NCBI GenBank assembly: GCA_028285305.1
Contig: JANQPV010000009.1
Span: 186,001-250,000 of the forward strand
DNA: 64,000 bases
Direction: 5' to 3'
DNA from: Alphaproteobacteria bacterium
GTDB taxonomy: Bacteria; Pseudomonadota; Alphaproteobacteria; SMXP01
Below, piece after piece: positions 54,615 through 63,681 of this stretch. The first letter of the stretch is position 1, and each line of letters begins with the position of its first letter. The position numbers were made by a program, and so were the translations under genes. The notes under the pieces were generated by a model. That model worked only from the letters and a program-made list of their open reading frames with translations, searched no databases and was not told the DNA's origin.

Positions 54615-55397
54615 TTATTCCGGCACCACGCCTGATGTCACCGACATGGAATTGTCCACTCGGATCTGAGCACCGTTGATGAACTTGGATTCGTCCGACG
54701 CCAAGAACAGCACCGTGTTGGCAATGTCGATGGGCTCGCCGATCTTGCTGAGACCGGCAGCCGCGCCGTCGTCTTGCAGGGACACAAGACCGGCCTCTAA
54801 CATTTTTGCTCCCATGTCGGCGACCATCGGCGTCTGAATGCCGGAAGGGTGGACGGAATTGCACCTGATGCCGTATTTATTCTGTGCACAGTGGACTGCG
54901 ACGGAACGGGTGAGGGCCTCGACAGCGCCTTTGGCGGCGCAGTAGGCAGTCACATAGGGCTCGCCCTGGACTGAGGCCAAGGAGCACATGTTCACGATAG
55001 AGCCGCCGCCCGAGTCCCTCATCAGCGGCAAGGCGTGCTTGCAGCCAAAGAACGTCCCGTCGGCGCTGACGGCCATAACGAAACGATATTCTTCTTCGGT
55101 CTGCGTTTCGATGGTGCCAGGTTCCACGACGCCGGCGTTGTTCACCAAAATGTCGAGGCGGCCTTCGTTTGATTTGATGTTCTCGATCAGTGAGATCCAT
55201 TCCGCCTCATGACGAACATCATGTTTGACAAAGCGCGCCGCCCCGCCAATGTCTGCGGCGACCCTTTCCCCGTTTTCCGCGTCCACGTCAGATAAGATTA
55301 CGGTCGCGCCTTCTGCGACTAGCAGGCGCGCGTCCGCTTCACCCAGTCCTTTGGAGGCGCCCGTCACCAAGGCGACCTTTTCCTTTACTCTGTCCAT
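54615..55397 (-). CDS. Short-chain dehydrogenase/reductase
   Basis: Classical SDR of about 260 residues. The cofactor motif is TGASKGLGEADA, with D at DVDAENG favouring NAD(H), and NNAGVVEPG follows. Catalytic Ser is in NMCSLASVQG and Tyr/Lys in YVTAYCAAKGAV. The ATG at 55397 has AAGGG upstream; a longer frame to 55529 would run into the opposing crotonase gene. Hydroxysteroid or secondary-alcohol oxidation would fit the setting, but is inference. Confidence 0.92.
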   Translation of the reverse strand: MDRVKEKVALVTGASKGLGEADARLLVAEGATVILSDVDAENGERVAADIGGAARFVKHDVRHEAEWISLIENIKSNEGRLDILVNNAGVVEPGTIETQTEEEYRFVMAVSADGTFFGCKHALPLMRDSGGGSIVNMCSLASVQGEPYVTAYCAAKGAVEALTRSVAVHCAQNKYGIRCNSVHPSGIQTPMVADMGAKMLEAGLVSLQDDGAAAGLSKIGEPIDIANTVLFLASDESKFINGAQIRVDNSMSVTSGVVPE

Positions 55398-55513
55398 CGT
55401 GGACCCTTTCCTAATTCGATCTTGTTGTAATTGAGCTCTTTCTGCCATGCTTGGATGCCGGGCTGCAAGGCGCGCCGGCTTGTCTTTAGCCCCATCACGT
55501 AAAGGACCGCACC

Positions 55514-56185
55514 ATGTCCTCTGTTTCACTTGCGCAGCTCTCCGACACCATCGCTCACATCCGGCTCGATGACGGAAAGAGAAATGTTCTCACTTTGGCT
55601 ATCGTGCGTGAGCTGAATGAGGCGCTCTCTTCACTGGTGGAGAACACAGAGGTTCGAGCTATCATTTTCGAGGGGAATGAGAGTGCGCTCACGGTGGGTC
55701 TGGACACAGAGACTGTTTTGGCGGGAGGCGCCAATGGACAAAGCTTGCTGTCCGAGATGCGCCAAGTCCTTGTTACGCTCTACACGTCTCGTTTGGCCAG
55801 CGTTGCTATTTCCCAAGGGCATGCGACGGCCGCCGGCGCCATGTTACTGCTCGTGTCAGACTGCAGGATCGGCGCAGGCGAGGGGGGAAAGATCGGACTG
55901 TCGGAAGTCAGCGTCGGGCTTGAGGTGCCGCTTCTCACGCAACAATTGGTGCGTGACCGCATTAATGCGTCCTATCATCACCGAGCAACTTCTCTCGCCA
56001 CGCTCTTTGACTATAAAACCGCAGCACATATTGGATATTTGGACGAAGTCGCATCTACCCGCGAATTGGCACTGGAACGTGCGATGGATCAAGCCAATGC
56101 GTTCGCCAGGTTGGATGAGACAGCCTATGTGAAGACAAAACTCTCTCTTCGTTCGGCTTTTTTCGACCTTCTCAGTACTTCGTGA
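55514..56185 (+). CDS. Enoyl-CoA hydratase/isomerase (crotonase) family protein
   Basis: A 223-residue crotonase fold. RLDDGKRNVLTLAIVRELNEAL at the N-terminus, the first oxyanion hole region ESALTVGLDTE and the second HATAAGAMLLLVSDCRIG. The usual catalytic glutamates are not evident, and the protein is a little short, so the reaction may differ from hydration. It is divergent from the SDR and convergent with the hydrolase. Confidence 0.86.
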   Translation: MSSVSLAQLSDTIAHIRLDDGKRNVLTLAIVRELNEALSSLVENTEVRAIIFEGNESALTVGLDTETVLAGGANGQSLLSEMRQVLVTLYTSRLASVAISQGHATAAGAMLLLVSDCRIGAGEGGKIGLSEVSVGLEVPLLTQQLVRDRINASYHHRATSLATLFDYKTAAHIGYLDEVASTRELALERAMDQANAFARLDETAYVKTKLSLRSAFFDLLSTS

Positions 56186-56193
56186 GCCTTCGG

Positions 56194-57081
56194 CTAGGCG
56201 GCTTTGCTCGCAAACTCGACAATTCGCCCTGCGATCCGTTCATAAAGTCCAGATGGAATGTCGTGGCCCATGCCGTCAATTATGTCGAGATCTGCATGGG
56301 GAATATGTTTGGCCGTGTCCTTGCCGCCCTCAACCGGAACCAAAGGATCGTCCTTGCCGTGAATAACCAGTGTTGGACATTGAACCTTGCTTAGGTGTGG
56401 AACCAGGCTGCCGGTTCCCAACACGGCGGCGTACTGGCGGGCGAACCCCTGCGGATAGTAGCAGCGGTCATAATAAGAGCCGTGCTGTTTCTCCAATTCG
56501 TCGTCGGGAATCGGATAGCCGGGACTGCCGACAATCTTGTTGTTTTTGATTGCAAGGGCCACCACATCTTCGCGGCTGGTTGAGGCCGGCTGTGCCGTGA
56601 GCGCGGCGGCGGCTTCCGGCGTTGCGGGCGGTAGTTCGGGGTTGAGCGTTGTGGACATGATCGAGGTCATGGACCGCACACGGTCCCCATGAAGCGCCGC
56701 CGTCAGCTGAACGATCATGCCGCCCATGGACGCACCCACGATGTGGGCGGGCGAAAGGCCGAGTCCTTCGATCACCCCTACCGTGTCGCGCGCCATATCA
56801 TAAAGGGTGTAGGGAACGTCTGGCGTCTTGCCCTCACTAAGTTGCGCGACGATGGAAGCGAAGTCCGGCGCTTTGGCCCCTTCGATCTTTTCGGATAAGC
56901 CGATATCCCGATTATCAAAGCGAATGACACGGAATCCGCCTTCGGCGATCATTTCGCAAAAGCGCTCAGGCCAGCGGATTAGCTGGGCACCTAATCCCAT
57001 CACCAAGACAAGAGGGGGAGCGCTTGTGTCGCCGATTTCGTCGTACTCGAACGTCAGCCCGTTGGCTTTCACCTGCGGCAT
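56194..57081 (-). CDS. Alpha/beta hydrolase
   Basis: 295 residues. Oxyanion segment VLVMGLGAQLIRWPERFCE, nucleophile elbow GASMGGMI, acid in GKDDPLV, histidine in DGMGHDIPSG: a full Ser-Asp-His triad. The subfamily (HFDNRDIGLS-like segment FDNRDIGLSEK) is often seen as esterase or lactonase. It begins 33 bases after the Rieske gene in the same direction, so they form an operon. Confidence 0.89.
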   Translation of the reverse strand: MPQVKANGLTFEYDEIGDTSAPPLVLVMGLGAQLIRWPERFCEMIAEGGFRVIRFDNRDIGLSEKIEGAKAPDFASIVAQLSEGKTPDVPYTLYDMARDTVGVIEGLGLSPAHIVGASMGGMIVQLTAALHGDRVRSMTSIMSTTLNPELPPATPEAAAALTAQPASTSREDVVALAIKNNKIVGSPGYPIPDDELEKQHGSYYDRCYYPQGFARQYAAVLGTGSLVPHLSKVQCPTLVIHGKDDPLVPVEGGKDTAKHIPHADLDIIDGMGHDIPSGLYERIAGRIVEFASKAA

Positions 57082-57114
57082 AGTAAGTTTCCTCTGTCTG
57101 CGGTGTGTCTGGCC

Positions 57115-58509
57115 TTATGCGCTGAGATACTTGTCAAGCGTCATGTGAATCCGCCGGGTACGGATCTCTTGATAGTTGCCGAGGGTCTGGCCCTTCTTTC
57201 TGCTCGCCTTGATGCCCTTCGTCTGCATGTCGAGGTTCCAGGTATCTTGATCGTAGATGAAATCCAACCCTGCACGCATGCCGGGGACTTTCGTGAAGGA
57301 TGTTTCGATGTCGATCACATGAGGCTGAGGCGCTTGGGGAGCTTTCTCACCCTCCTTGAGCGGTTGAAGAAAGATAAGGTCAAAGATGGAACTGTTCACG
57401 TCTTCGCCGTTGGGGCGGAAGCGATAGACCATGGGCAGCGAAATACCTGGGAACATAAAAAAGTTTGGGAAACAGTGATACTCGATAGAGTCCATCATTT
57501 CGCTGTTCGAGTATTTGGACAGATCGATGCCGAATTGTTCGCCTAGCGATTTGCGCAAGTAGGCTCCCCAGACATCCCGAGCGGTTTGGTCGCCTTCGAT
57601 TTTCAGGCCCAAATCGTCCCCCCCGAGGGCGGACAAGATATCCTGTTGGGTCATTGGCTTCTTCATGTGCGGGCTCGGATAGCCGATCGTATGCACGAAC
57701 CGGGTGACGTTGTCGCCGAAAACATCGTACTGAGCGTTGGCGTCACCGGCGGTCGGCACGCCTTGAGGGTGGGTGGCCAAGACGTGATAGGCCTCTAAGA
57801 AGGCCTCCTGGGCGAGCTTCCAGTTGGACGGCAATGTCTTTTGGATGTGGAGCGTGGTGAAGCGTTGATCGAGGGGCCAATTCTTGAAGTGATCCGGCAG
57901 TACTTCAAGATAGTCCTCCAGCGGTTTTGCATCCGGATCCATGTTGATGAACACAAAGCCGCCCCAGCGGGCCGATTTCACTTCGTCGAGGCCGTGAGAC
58001 TCGGGACTGATGTGGGGAAAATCCCACTCACACGGAACATTCTTCAAGGTGCCGTCTAGTTCCCATGTAAAGCCGTGAAACGGGCAGCGGAATTGCTTGA
58101 GGCAGGTAAAGGACTCGGAGGGGCGCAGTTGCATGCCACGGTGGGGGCAGGAGTTTACGAAGGCCTTTATCTTGTCCGGGGCTATGCGAACAATAATGGT
58201 CGAATACCGTCCCACGTCATAGGTGATCGTATCGCCCACATCGGGGATCTGTTCTTCGCGGCAAGCAAATTGCCAGACCTTTGGCCACATCTTTTCCATC
58301 TCAAGGTCAAAAAACTCTTGAGACGTGTATCGATCAAAGGGGATGTCTTCATCACCGAGAAACTCATACGCTTCTGTTACAATCGCTTCGGGAACGCCAT
58401 CCTTGTCATCCAAGATTATGTCGCGCGTGCTCGGCCCAGGACAGCGAGCCTCTCCGGGCACACCGCCCGTTGGGAGTTTACCTTCCAAGAAATCGTATTC
58501 CGTGCTCAT
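57115..58509 (-). CDS. Rieske non-heme iron oxygenase, alpha subunit
   Basis: About 464 residues. Rieske ligands are in NSCPHRGMQL and FRCPFHGFTW. The catalytic domain has EAFLEAYHVLATHPQ: a Glu takes the place of the Asp that usually bridges Rieske and iron centres, as in the CntA type. A late acidic ligand cannot be assigned with confidence. The ATG at 58509 follows GGAAGG; the frame is open further upstream without a start signal. It is divergent from a second Rieske gene across 184 bases and is followed by the hydrolase. Confidence 0.93.
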   Translation of the reverse strand: MSTEYDFLEGKLPTGGVPGEARCPGPSTRDIILDDKDGVPEAIVTEAYEFLGDEDIPFDRYTSQEFFDLEMEKMWPKVWQFACREEQIPDVGDTITYDVGRYSTIIVRIAPDKIKAFVNSCPHRGMQLRPSESFTCLKQFRCPFHGFTWELDGTLKNVPCEWDFPHISPESHGLDEVKSARWGGFVFINMDPDAKPLEDYLEVLPDHFKNWPLDQRFTTLHIQKTLPSNWKLAQEAFLEAYHVLATHPQGVPTAGDANAQYDVFGDNVTRFVHTIGYPSPHMKKPMTQQDILSALGGDDLGLKIEGDQTARDVWGAYLRKSLGEQFGIDLSKYSNSEMMDSIEYHCFPNFFMFPGISLPMVYRFRPNGEDVNSSIFDLIFLQPLKEGEKAPQAPQPHVIDIETSFTKVPGMRAGLDFIYDQDTWNLDMQTKGIKASRKKGQTLGNYQEIRTRRIHMTLDKYLSA

Positions 58510-58693
58510 AGCTTCCTTCCCGCACTCTAATTCCAACCTTGAGACATGCTGACGTCTTCGCCTGCAAACCCGCACATTCCGGCTCAACAGATTTTAGTCA
58601 GCATTGACTTTTTTTGAAGACTACAATTGAATTTCCCATTAGAAAAGTGTGTGTCAAAAAAAACGTCCACTCATGCGGCGTTAGGAGGAAGAC

Positions 58694-60043
58694 GTGGCCC
58701 ACGAAGCAGACCTCAATATCGACGATGCGAACCGCGGCGTAGACCGCACCAAGCAGCCCGAACCCAAATTAGGCGAAAAGCCCATTACCGGGGAGCGCTA
58801 CTATTCCAAGGACTTCATGCAATTGGAATGGGAGCGGATGTGGACCAAAGTCTGGCTGATCGCAGGTCTAGAGGCGCAAGTGCCCAATCCCGGCGATTAC
58901 TTCACCTGTGAGCTGGGTCGCGAGTCCCTTCTGTGTGTGCGCGGCGACGACATGAAAATCCGCATGTTTTACAATGTCTGTCAGCACCGCGGAAACCTGC
59001 TCGTCCATGATGAGCAAGGCAGCGTGAAGGATTTTGCGTGTGCATATCACGGTTGGCGCTTTGCCCGGGACGGAGAGTTGACGCGTGTTCCGTGTCCGGA
59101 GGACTTCCCGCAAGGAAATCCCTGCGGAAAGCTGAACCTGATTGAGATTCCGTGTGAAACCTTTGCCGGCTTTGTTTGGTACAATATGGATGAAAGCTGT
59201 GGGTCGCTTTCCGACTATCTGGGTCCGGTGATGGAGCAGATTGATACGTACCAGATGGAAAATATGCATCGCACCACCTGGGTGACCATGGAAGGGGACT
59301 GGAATTGGAAGTGCGTGCAAGACAATTTCAATGAGTCTTACCATCTGCCGTTTGTCCATCCGCAGACAAAGTATGTTATGGAACAATCGTACCGCTATTG
59401 CCAGTTCGACCTCTATCCAGAAGGACATTGTCGGATGTTCATGCCGGGCGATCGGCCAACCATGAGCCTTCGAGGCGAGACGGACACGGTCCTGGCTGGG
59501 CTCAGAAAGGAGCTGGAGCTTTGGGATCTGGATCCCGAGGATTTCCGCGAAAACCCGCAAGGCATCAGAGAGGCGCTGCAAAAGCACAAACGAAAGTACG
59601 GTGCGCTCAAGGGTTTTGACTATTCCCGCTTCAATGACGATCAACTGACCGATCACTACCACTATACCATCTTCCCCAACGTTTCTTTCAGCCTGAAGCC
59701 AGACGGTTGCATTTGGCTGCGAGGCAATCCGCATCCAACCGATCCTGAACTTTGTTACTTCGATATGTGGTATTTCACCTGGGTGCCGAAGGGAGAAACC
59801 AAGTACTACAGCCACTCGATGGCCGCCGAAGTCGACATCACCAAACCGACGCCGCATGTCGTTGGCAAAGTGGGCGAAGTCTCGGCCGGTCCGGGCATTG
59901 ATCAGGACGTTGCGATTTGGTCGTCCCAACAAAAGGGCCTGCGTTCCCGTGGTTATCGCGGCGATTACATGCCGGACCAGGAGCGCCGCATCCGCTATCA
60001 TCACGAAAACCTTGACCGATATCTCTTTGGGGATAACGCCTAA
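58694..60043 (+). CDS. Rieske non-heme iron oxygenase, alpha subunit
   Basis: 449 residues. Rieske ligands are in NVCQHRGNLL and FACAYHGWRF. The iron site is DNFNESYHLPFVHPQ, again with Glu where most dioxygenases have the bridging Asp. The start is GTG with AGGAGG five bases upstream. It leads a plus-strand operon with EthD, CMD, ABM and P450 genes. Neither ferredoxin, reductase nor beta subunit is adjacent, which suggests an alpha-only oxygenase using shared redox partners. Confidence 0.94.
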   Translation: MAHEADLNIDDANRGVDRTKQPEPKLGEKPITGERYYSKDFMQLEWERMWTKVWLIAGLEAQVPNPGDYFTCELGRESLLCVRGDDMKIRMFYNVCQHRGNLLVHDEQGSVKDFACAYHGWRFARDGELTRVPCPEDFPQGNPCGKLNLIEIPCETFAGFVWYNMDESCGSLSDYLGPVMEQIDTYQMENMHRTTWVTMEGDWNWKCVQDNFNESYHLPFVHPQTKYVMEQSYRYCQFDLYPEGHCRMFMPGDRPTMSLRGETDTVLAGLRKELELWDLDPEDFRENPQGIREALQKHKRKYGALKGFDYSRFNDDQLTDHYHYTIFPNVSFSLKPDGCIWLRGNPHPTDPELCYFDMWYFTWVPKGETKYYSHSMAAEVDITKPTPHVVGKVGEVSAGPGIDQDVAIWSSQQKGLRSRGYRGDYMPDQERRIRYHHENLDRYLFGDNA

Positions 60044-60061
60044 GGATAATGGGCGCGGGTC

Positions 60062-60778
60062 GTGAAGCATTTGCCCCTAGATGCACCGTTCAAGGTCATC
60101 GGTTTTTTGCACAAGCGGCCGGACCTGACTTCCGAGCAGTTTCGCACCCATTGGCGAACCGTGCATTTGTGCGAAGCCCTGAAACTGGAAGAGTTTATGT
60201 CCGGCTACGTGCAAAATCACGTGCTCGACCAAAGCGTACCTGGGTTCGAGCCTTACTGTGCCGGGTTGCCGATTTTGTGGTTCGATGGTCCGGAAACTTC
60301 GGCGGCGATGAGTGAGAGCGATGCCTACAAGACGGGTGCCTATGTGGATGAGCCCAACTTCATGAAGGGACGGTCGCAAGGCATGCCTTGCAAAGAGATT
60401 GTCCTTGAGGAGGGGCCACCGATTTCGCAGGATGAGGACGGCACGAAGGTCGTCGTCTTGGCGAAAGCCAAAAACGGCGTGGACGGGAGGGAGTTTTCAC
60501 ATGCGCTGTCTAAGAACTCCGAGACGCTGATCGAATTGGATCCTGTACCGAAGCGTGTCGTGCGGTCTGTTTCTGTGAGCGTTGGAGATGGTAATTCTCC
60601 TTTCGACGTGGCGGAAGAATATTGGTGGGAAGCCGATGAAGCGCATAGGCGAAGTTGGGGACAGGGCGCTTTCAGGCCCTGGGTGGGGGACGTTCTGGAG
60701 CCTTCGTCTACTCGTGCAATGCAAGTTGAGGAGTTACGAGCCGTATGGGGCAAAAGCGTTTCGTACCAAAAGCAGTAA
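60062..60778 (+). CDS. EthD domain protein
   Basis: A dimeric alpha-beta barrel family protein of 238 residues. The first half contains the EthD signature FKVIGFLHKRPDLTSEQFRTHWRTVHLCEALKLEEF and a later repeat (about 130 onward) looks like a second half-domain. EthD proteins accompany P450 or ether-degrading systems; the exact reaction is unknown. The start is GTG 60062, 18 bases after the Rieske stop. Confidence 0.85.
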   Translation: MKHLPLDAPFKVIGFLHKRPDLTSEQFRTHWRTVHLCEALKLEEFMSGYVQNHVLDQSVPGFEPYCAGLPILWFDGPETSAAMSESDAYKTGAYVDEPNFMKGRSQGMPCKEIVLEEGPPISQDEDGTKVVVLAKAKNGVDGREFSHALSKNSETLIELDPVPKRVVRSVSVSVGDGNSPFDVAEEYWWEADEAHRRSWGQGAFRPWVGDVLEPSSTRAMQVEELRAVWGKSVSYQKQ

Positions 60779-60832
60779 CCTTCGAACTGAATGGACTACG
60801 TCCATGACCCGTGATCAGAAAGGAAGAAATTG

Positions 60833-61423
60833 ATGAGCCGCCTGAAAAAACTGCCGAAAGAAGAATGGGATCCTCGTCTCAAAGAGGCGATTAAGCCCGA
60901 TCAGCTTACGGATTTAGAACAAGGTCTGACGCGGTTTTTCGCTCATTGTCCGGACCAAACTCTTGGTATGATGGGATTTGCGGGTGCCCTAAAAATGCAC
61001 CGCACACTGCCGGAGCGACTCGTAGAGTTGGTTCGCTTGAGGGTAGCTTTCTTTAATCAGTGTCGCTCTTGCATGGCCATTCGGTACACCGATGCATTGA
61101 ATGACGGCGTGGACGAAGGCGCGGTTTGTTCACTGGAAAAGCCCCAGGACGCCGAAAACCTGTCAGATGCAGAGAAATCTGCCATTCGCTTCGGAGAGTT
61201 GATGGCAACCGACCATTTAGCGATCAATGATGCGGTTTACGATGACTTGCGAAAGCACTTTACTGAAGCGCAGATTGTTGAGCTAGGCATGACCGTAGCG
61301 TTCTTTGTCGGGTTTGGGCGTCTGGGGGCGACGTATCACATGGTTGAAGAATTGCCGGAGGCTTATCGGTCTACGGAAGGCCCAATTGCGCCTTGGGGTG
61401 AAGACGCCATCCAAGTTCGTTGA
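60833..61423 (+). CDS. Carboxymuconolactone decarboxylase / AhpD-like protein
   Basis: 196 residues, all-helical. LPERLVELVRLRVAFFNQCRSCMAIRYTDAL carries the CxxC redox pair of AhpD-like members, so a peroxidase or thiol role is possible. The ATG at 60833 follows AGGAAG. It belongs to the Rieske-P450 operon. Confidence 0.87.
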   Translation: MSRLKKLPKEEWDPRLKEAIKPDQLTDLEQGLTRFFAHCPDQTLGMMGFAGALKMHRTLPERLVELVRLRVAFFNQCRSCMAIRYTDALNDGVDEGAVCSLEKPQDAENLSDAEKSAIRFGELMATDHLAINDAVYDDLRKHFTEAQIVELGMTVAFFVGFGRLGATYHMVEELPEAYRSTEGPIAPWGEDAIQVR

Positions 61424-61442
61424 TCAAAGGAGGAGAGGCACC

Positions 61443-61856
61443 ATGGCGACGTTTCTTGCGAAGATCAAAATCAAAGAAGGCAAGGAAGCCGACTTCGAAG
61501 AGGTGTGTCGGCAGCTCCATGCCGAGACCATGAAAGAAGAAGGATGCCGACAGTACAATTACTGGCGGACCCAAGAGGATCGCACATACTTGTGCCTTTT
61601 AGCTTTCGACAGTTACCGAGACTTCATCCTCCATCAAACCAGTGACTATCACGAACAACTTATTGTTCCGCGAGGAGCGGAGTTTTTCGAAGACTTCTCC
61701 ATCGAGTGGCTGGATCCGGTGCAGGGGGCTGGCGATGGGCCGCCGACGGCTCATCAAGCGGTTTCACCCGATGCCAATGAATTGGAAAAGCGATACACGG
61801 AGACCATGCCCGCCATTGTTGCCGAATGGTGGCAGCGATTGCGACCTTCTGCCTAG
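61443..61856 (+). CDS. Antibiotic biosynthesis monooxygenase (ABM) domain protein
   Basis: 137 residues with the ferredoxin-like ABM core: TFLAKIKIKEGKEADFEEVCRQLHAETMKEEGCRQYNYWRT, YLCLLAFDSYRDFILHQTSDYH. A C-terminal helix follows. Such proteins bind or oxidise small aromatic or quinoid molecules without a cofactor. The ATG follows AGGAGAGG closely. Same operon. Confidence 0.86.
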   Translation: MATFLAKIKIKEGKEADFEEVCRQLHAETMKEEGCRQYNYWRTQEDRTYLCLLAFDSYRDFILHQTSDYHEQLIVPRGAEFFEDFSIEWLDPVQGAGDGPPTAHQAVSPDANELEKRYTETMPAIVAEWWQRLRPSA

Positions 61857-61904
61857 TCAGAAAAGTAGATTCCTGGACAGATTTTCTTGAGTGAGATACC
61901 CGCC

Positions 61905-63173
61905 ATGAGTGAGCCTAAAGAACAGCCTGATGTAAATTTGTTTGATGTGGAGCTCCAACAGTGTCCTTACGACGCTTACAAAAAACTTCGAGACGAAGCG
62001 CCGGTTTTCGTCGAGCCCGTTACGGGTTTCTACGTGGTCAGCCGGTACGAAGATGTCCGCCGAGTGTTAACCGACTCGGACACGTTCAGAAACGATATGT
62101 TCATGTACATCAATCGCACAGGTGACAATCCTCGGCAAAAGCGGGTGCAGGAACGATTCGAAAAGAACGGATGGGTACCGGCGCCGACTTTGGCGGGCCG
62201 GGACGATCCCAACCACAAGGAAATGCGGTCGATCTTCAATAAGGCGTTTCGTGCCGGGAAAATCCGGGACCTTGACCCGGTTGTGAAGGATCTCGCGTAC
62301 CAACTCATCGACGATTTCATCAATGACGGTCATTGCGATTGGGTTCGTCAATTCGCCGTGCCTCTTCCGCTTTATATTATCGGCCGGCAAATGGGCGCCC
62401 AACAGGAAGATATGTGGAAGATCAAGAACTGGACCGACGCGTTTTTCCACCGTATCGGAATGATGCTTACCGAAGAGCAGGAGATGGAAACCGTCGACCG
62501 GGAGATCGAGGCCCAGCACTATTTCCAACCGATCTTCGAAAAGCTTCGCAAAAAGCCGGACGACTCGCTTTTGAGCGAGCTCGTCAACACCGTCATTGAG
62601 GAATGGGGCAGACCGCTGACGGACAATGAACTTCATGCAGAGATGATGGCCGACACGTTTGTCGGCGGCAGCGAAACAACCACCAACGCGCTTTCAGCTG
62701 GCATGAAGTTGCTCATCGAAAACAAAGACGTCTGGGAACAACTCAAAAGCGATCCTGAGAAGCATGTGAAAACCTTCGTCGAAGAAGTTCTGCGTTTGGA
62801 GTCGCCGGTCCAAAGCCTGATGCGGGTGGCGGCCAAGGACACAGAGCTTCATGGGGTGAAAATCCCAAAGGGCTCAACCATCAATATCCGCTATGCGGCT
62901 GCCAATCGGGATGAACGGCATTTTGAATGTCCAGAGAAGCTTGATTTGGAGAGGGGAAACTCGGGTTCCCATATGGCGTTCGGCTCCGGCGTTCATCATT
63001 GTCTGGGGGCGCCTTTGGCCCGCCGCGAGTTGATCTGGGGCTTCACTGCACTCGTCGATAGAATCGAAAACATGTGGTTCGCTGAGGGCAAGAATGATTT
63101 CCGCATCCATCCCCATTTCTTGCTCCGCTCGCTGACGCAATTGCATATCGAGTTCGAACCTAAGGCGAGATAG
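61905..63173 (+). CDS. Cytochrome P450
   Basis: Soluble P450 of about 422 residues. I-helix motif VGGSETTTNA, ExxR in EEVLRLESPVQSLMRVA, heme loop FGSGVHHCLGAPLARRE. All catalytic elements are intact. NDMFMYINRTGDNPRQ and DRDD-like loops are not diagnostic of a family I can name. The ATG at 61905 is preferred to the TTG at 61887 because the family starts near here, though its ribosome-binding site is weak. It ends the operon; the TonB receptor begins 508 bases later. Confidence 0.92.
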   Translation: MSEPKEQPDVNLFDVELQQCPYDAYKKLRDEAPVFVEPVTGFYVVSRYEDVRRVLTDSDTFRNDMFMYINRTGDNPRQKRVQERFEKNGWVPAPTLAGRDDPNHKEMRSIFNKAFRAGKIRDLDPVVKDLAYQLIDDFINDGHCDWVRQFAVPLPLYIIGRQMGAQQEDMWKIKNWTDAFFHRIGMMLTEEQEMETVDREIEAQHYFQPIFEKLRKKPDDSLLSELVNTVIEEWGRPLTDNELHAEMMADTFVGGSETTTNALSAGMKLLIENKDVWEQLKSDPEKHVKTFVEEVLRLESPVQSLMRVAAKDTELHGVKIPKGSTINIRYAAANRDERHFECPEKLDLERGNSGSHMAFGSGVHHCLGAPLARRELIWGFTALVDRIENMWFAEGKNDFRIHPHFLLRSLTQLHIEFEPKAR

Positions 63174-63681
63174 TGGGCTGGTGTTCCCGCCGGACGAGAT
63201 CTGCAGGATCCCTGCGGAAAATCTAAGATGTTGTCGCGCTATGCTTGGCAGCCCGGCCTTAGGATGTTTTAGCCACGATGCTGCATCGCAATACCGGGGT
63301 CCAGCTGTATAGTTGACCCGTTTCCGGCTCGTTGTGACGAGCTCACTCTATTTTACGGTACTATGGCTCGGGTTGCTGTTGCGCCGCAATCTTGCGTTGG
63401 TGCTTTTGAAGGCCGTCTAGACTCCCGCAATTATCTGGGATTCGGAACGATTCTGTTGAGTTCGTCCGTTCCCGTTGCAGTGCAGCAGGAGCGATGGTCC
63501 GAGGTCGGTCCTTTTTACAGCGAAGCACTCTATTCAAAGTGCACAAATGACACACAGCCTAAAAAAGGCTCAAATGACGGTTTCTGGAGCGGTTCGGACC
63601 GCGATTCAGACTTCACTTCCAATCAAACCTGAGTCAATTCTATGTCACCTGAATCCTGACTCGGGAGGGTATGCGATAAAA
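63174..63681. other. Gene-free region upstream of the TonB receptor
   Basis: These 508 bases hold no convincing gene; an 89-codon open frame at 63363-63632 shows no motif. Visible signals are a hairpin AGCCT-AAAAA-AGGCT (63556-63570), a direct repeat CAAATGAC (63544-63551 and 63571-63578), and an inverted pair GAGTCA/TGACTC (63631-63636 and 63657-63662) close to the receptor start. They may be promoter or operator elements. Confidence 0.45.

Noticed and set aside
58868..60070. A 400-codon open frame on the minus strand opposite the second Rieske gene
   Set aside because: It mirrors a gene with clear Rieske and iron-site motifs and has no recognisable domain of its own. High-GC codon bias commonly opens such antisense frames.
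63363..63632. An 89-codon open frame before the TonB receptor
   Set aside because: No motif, no clear ribosome-binding site, and it lies across the hairpin and direct repeat of the leader.
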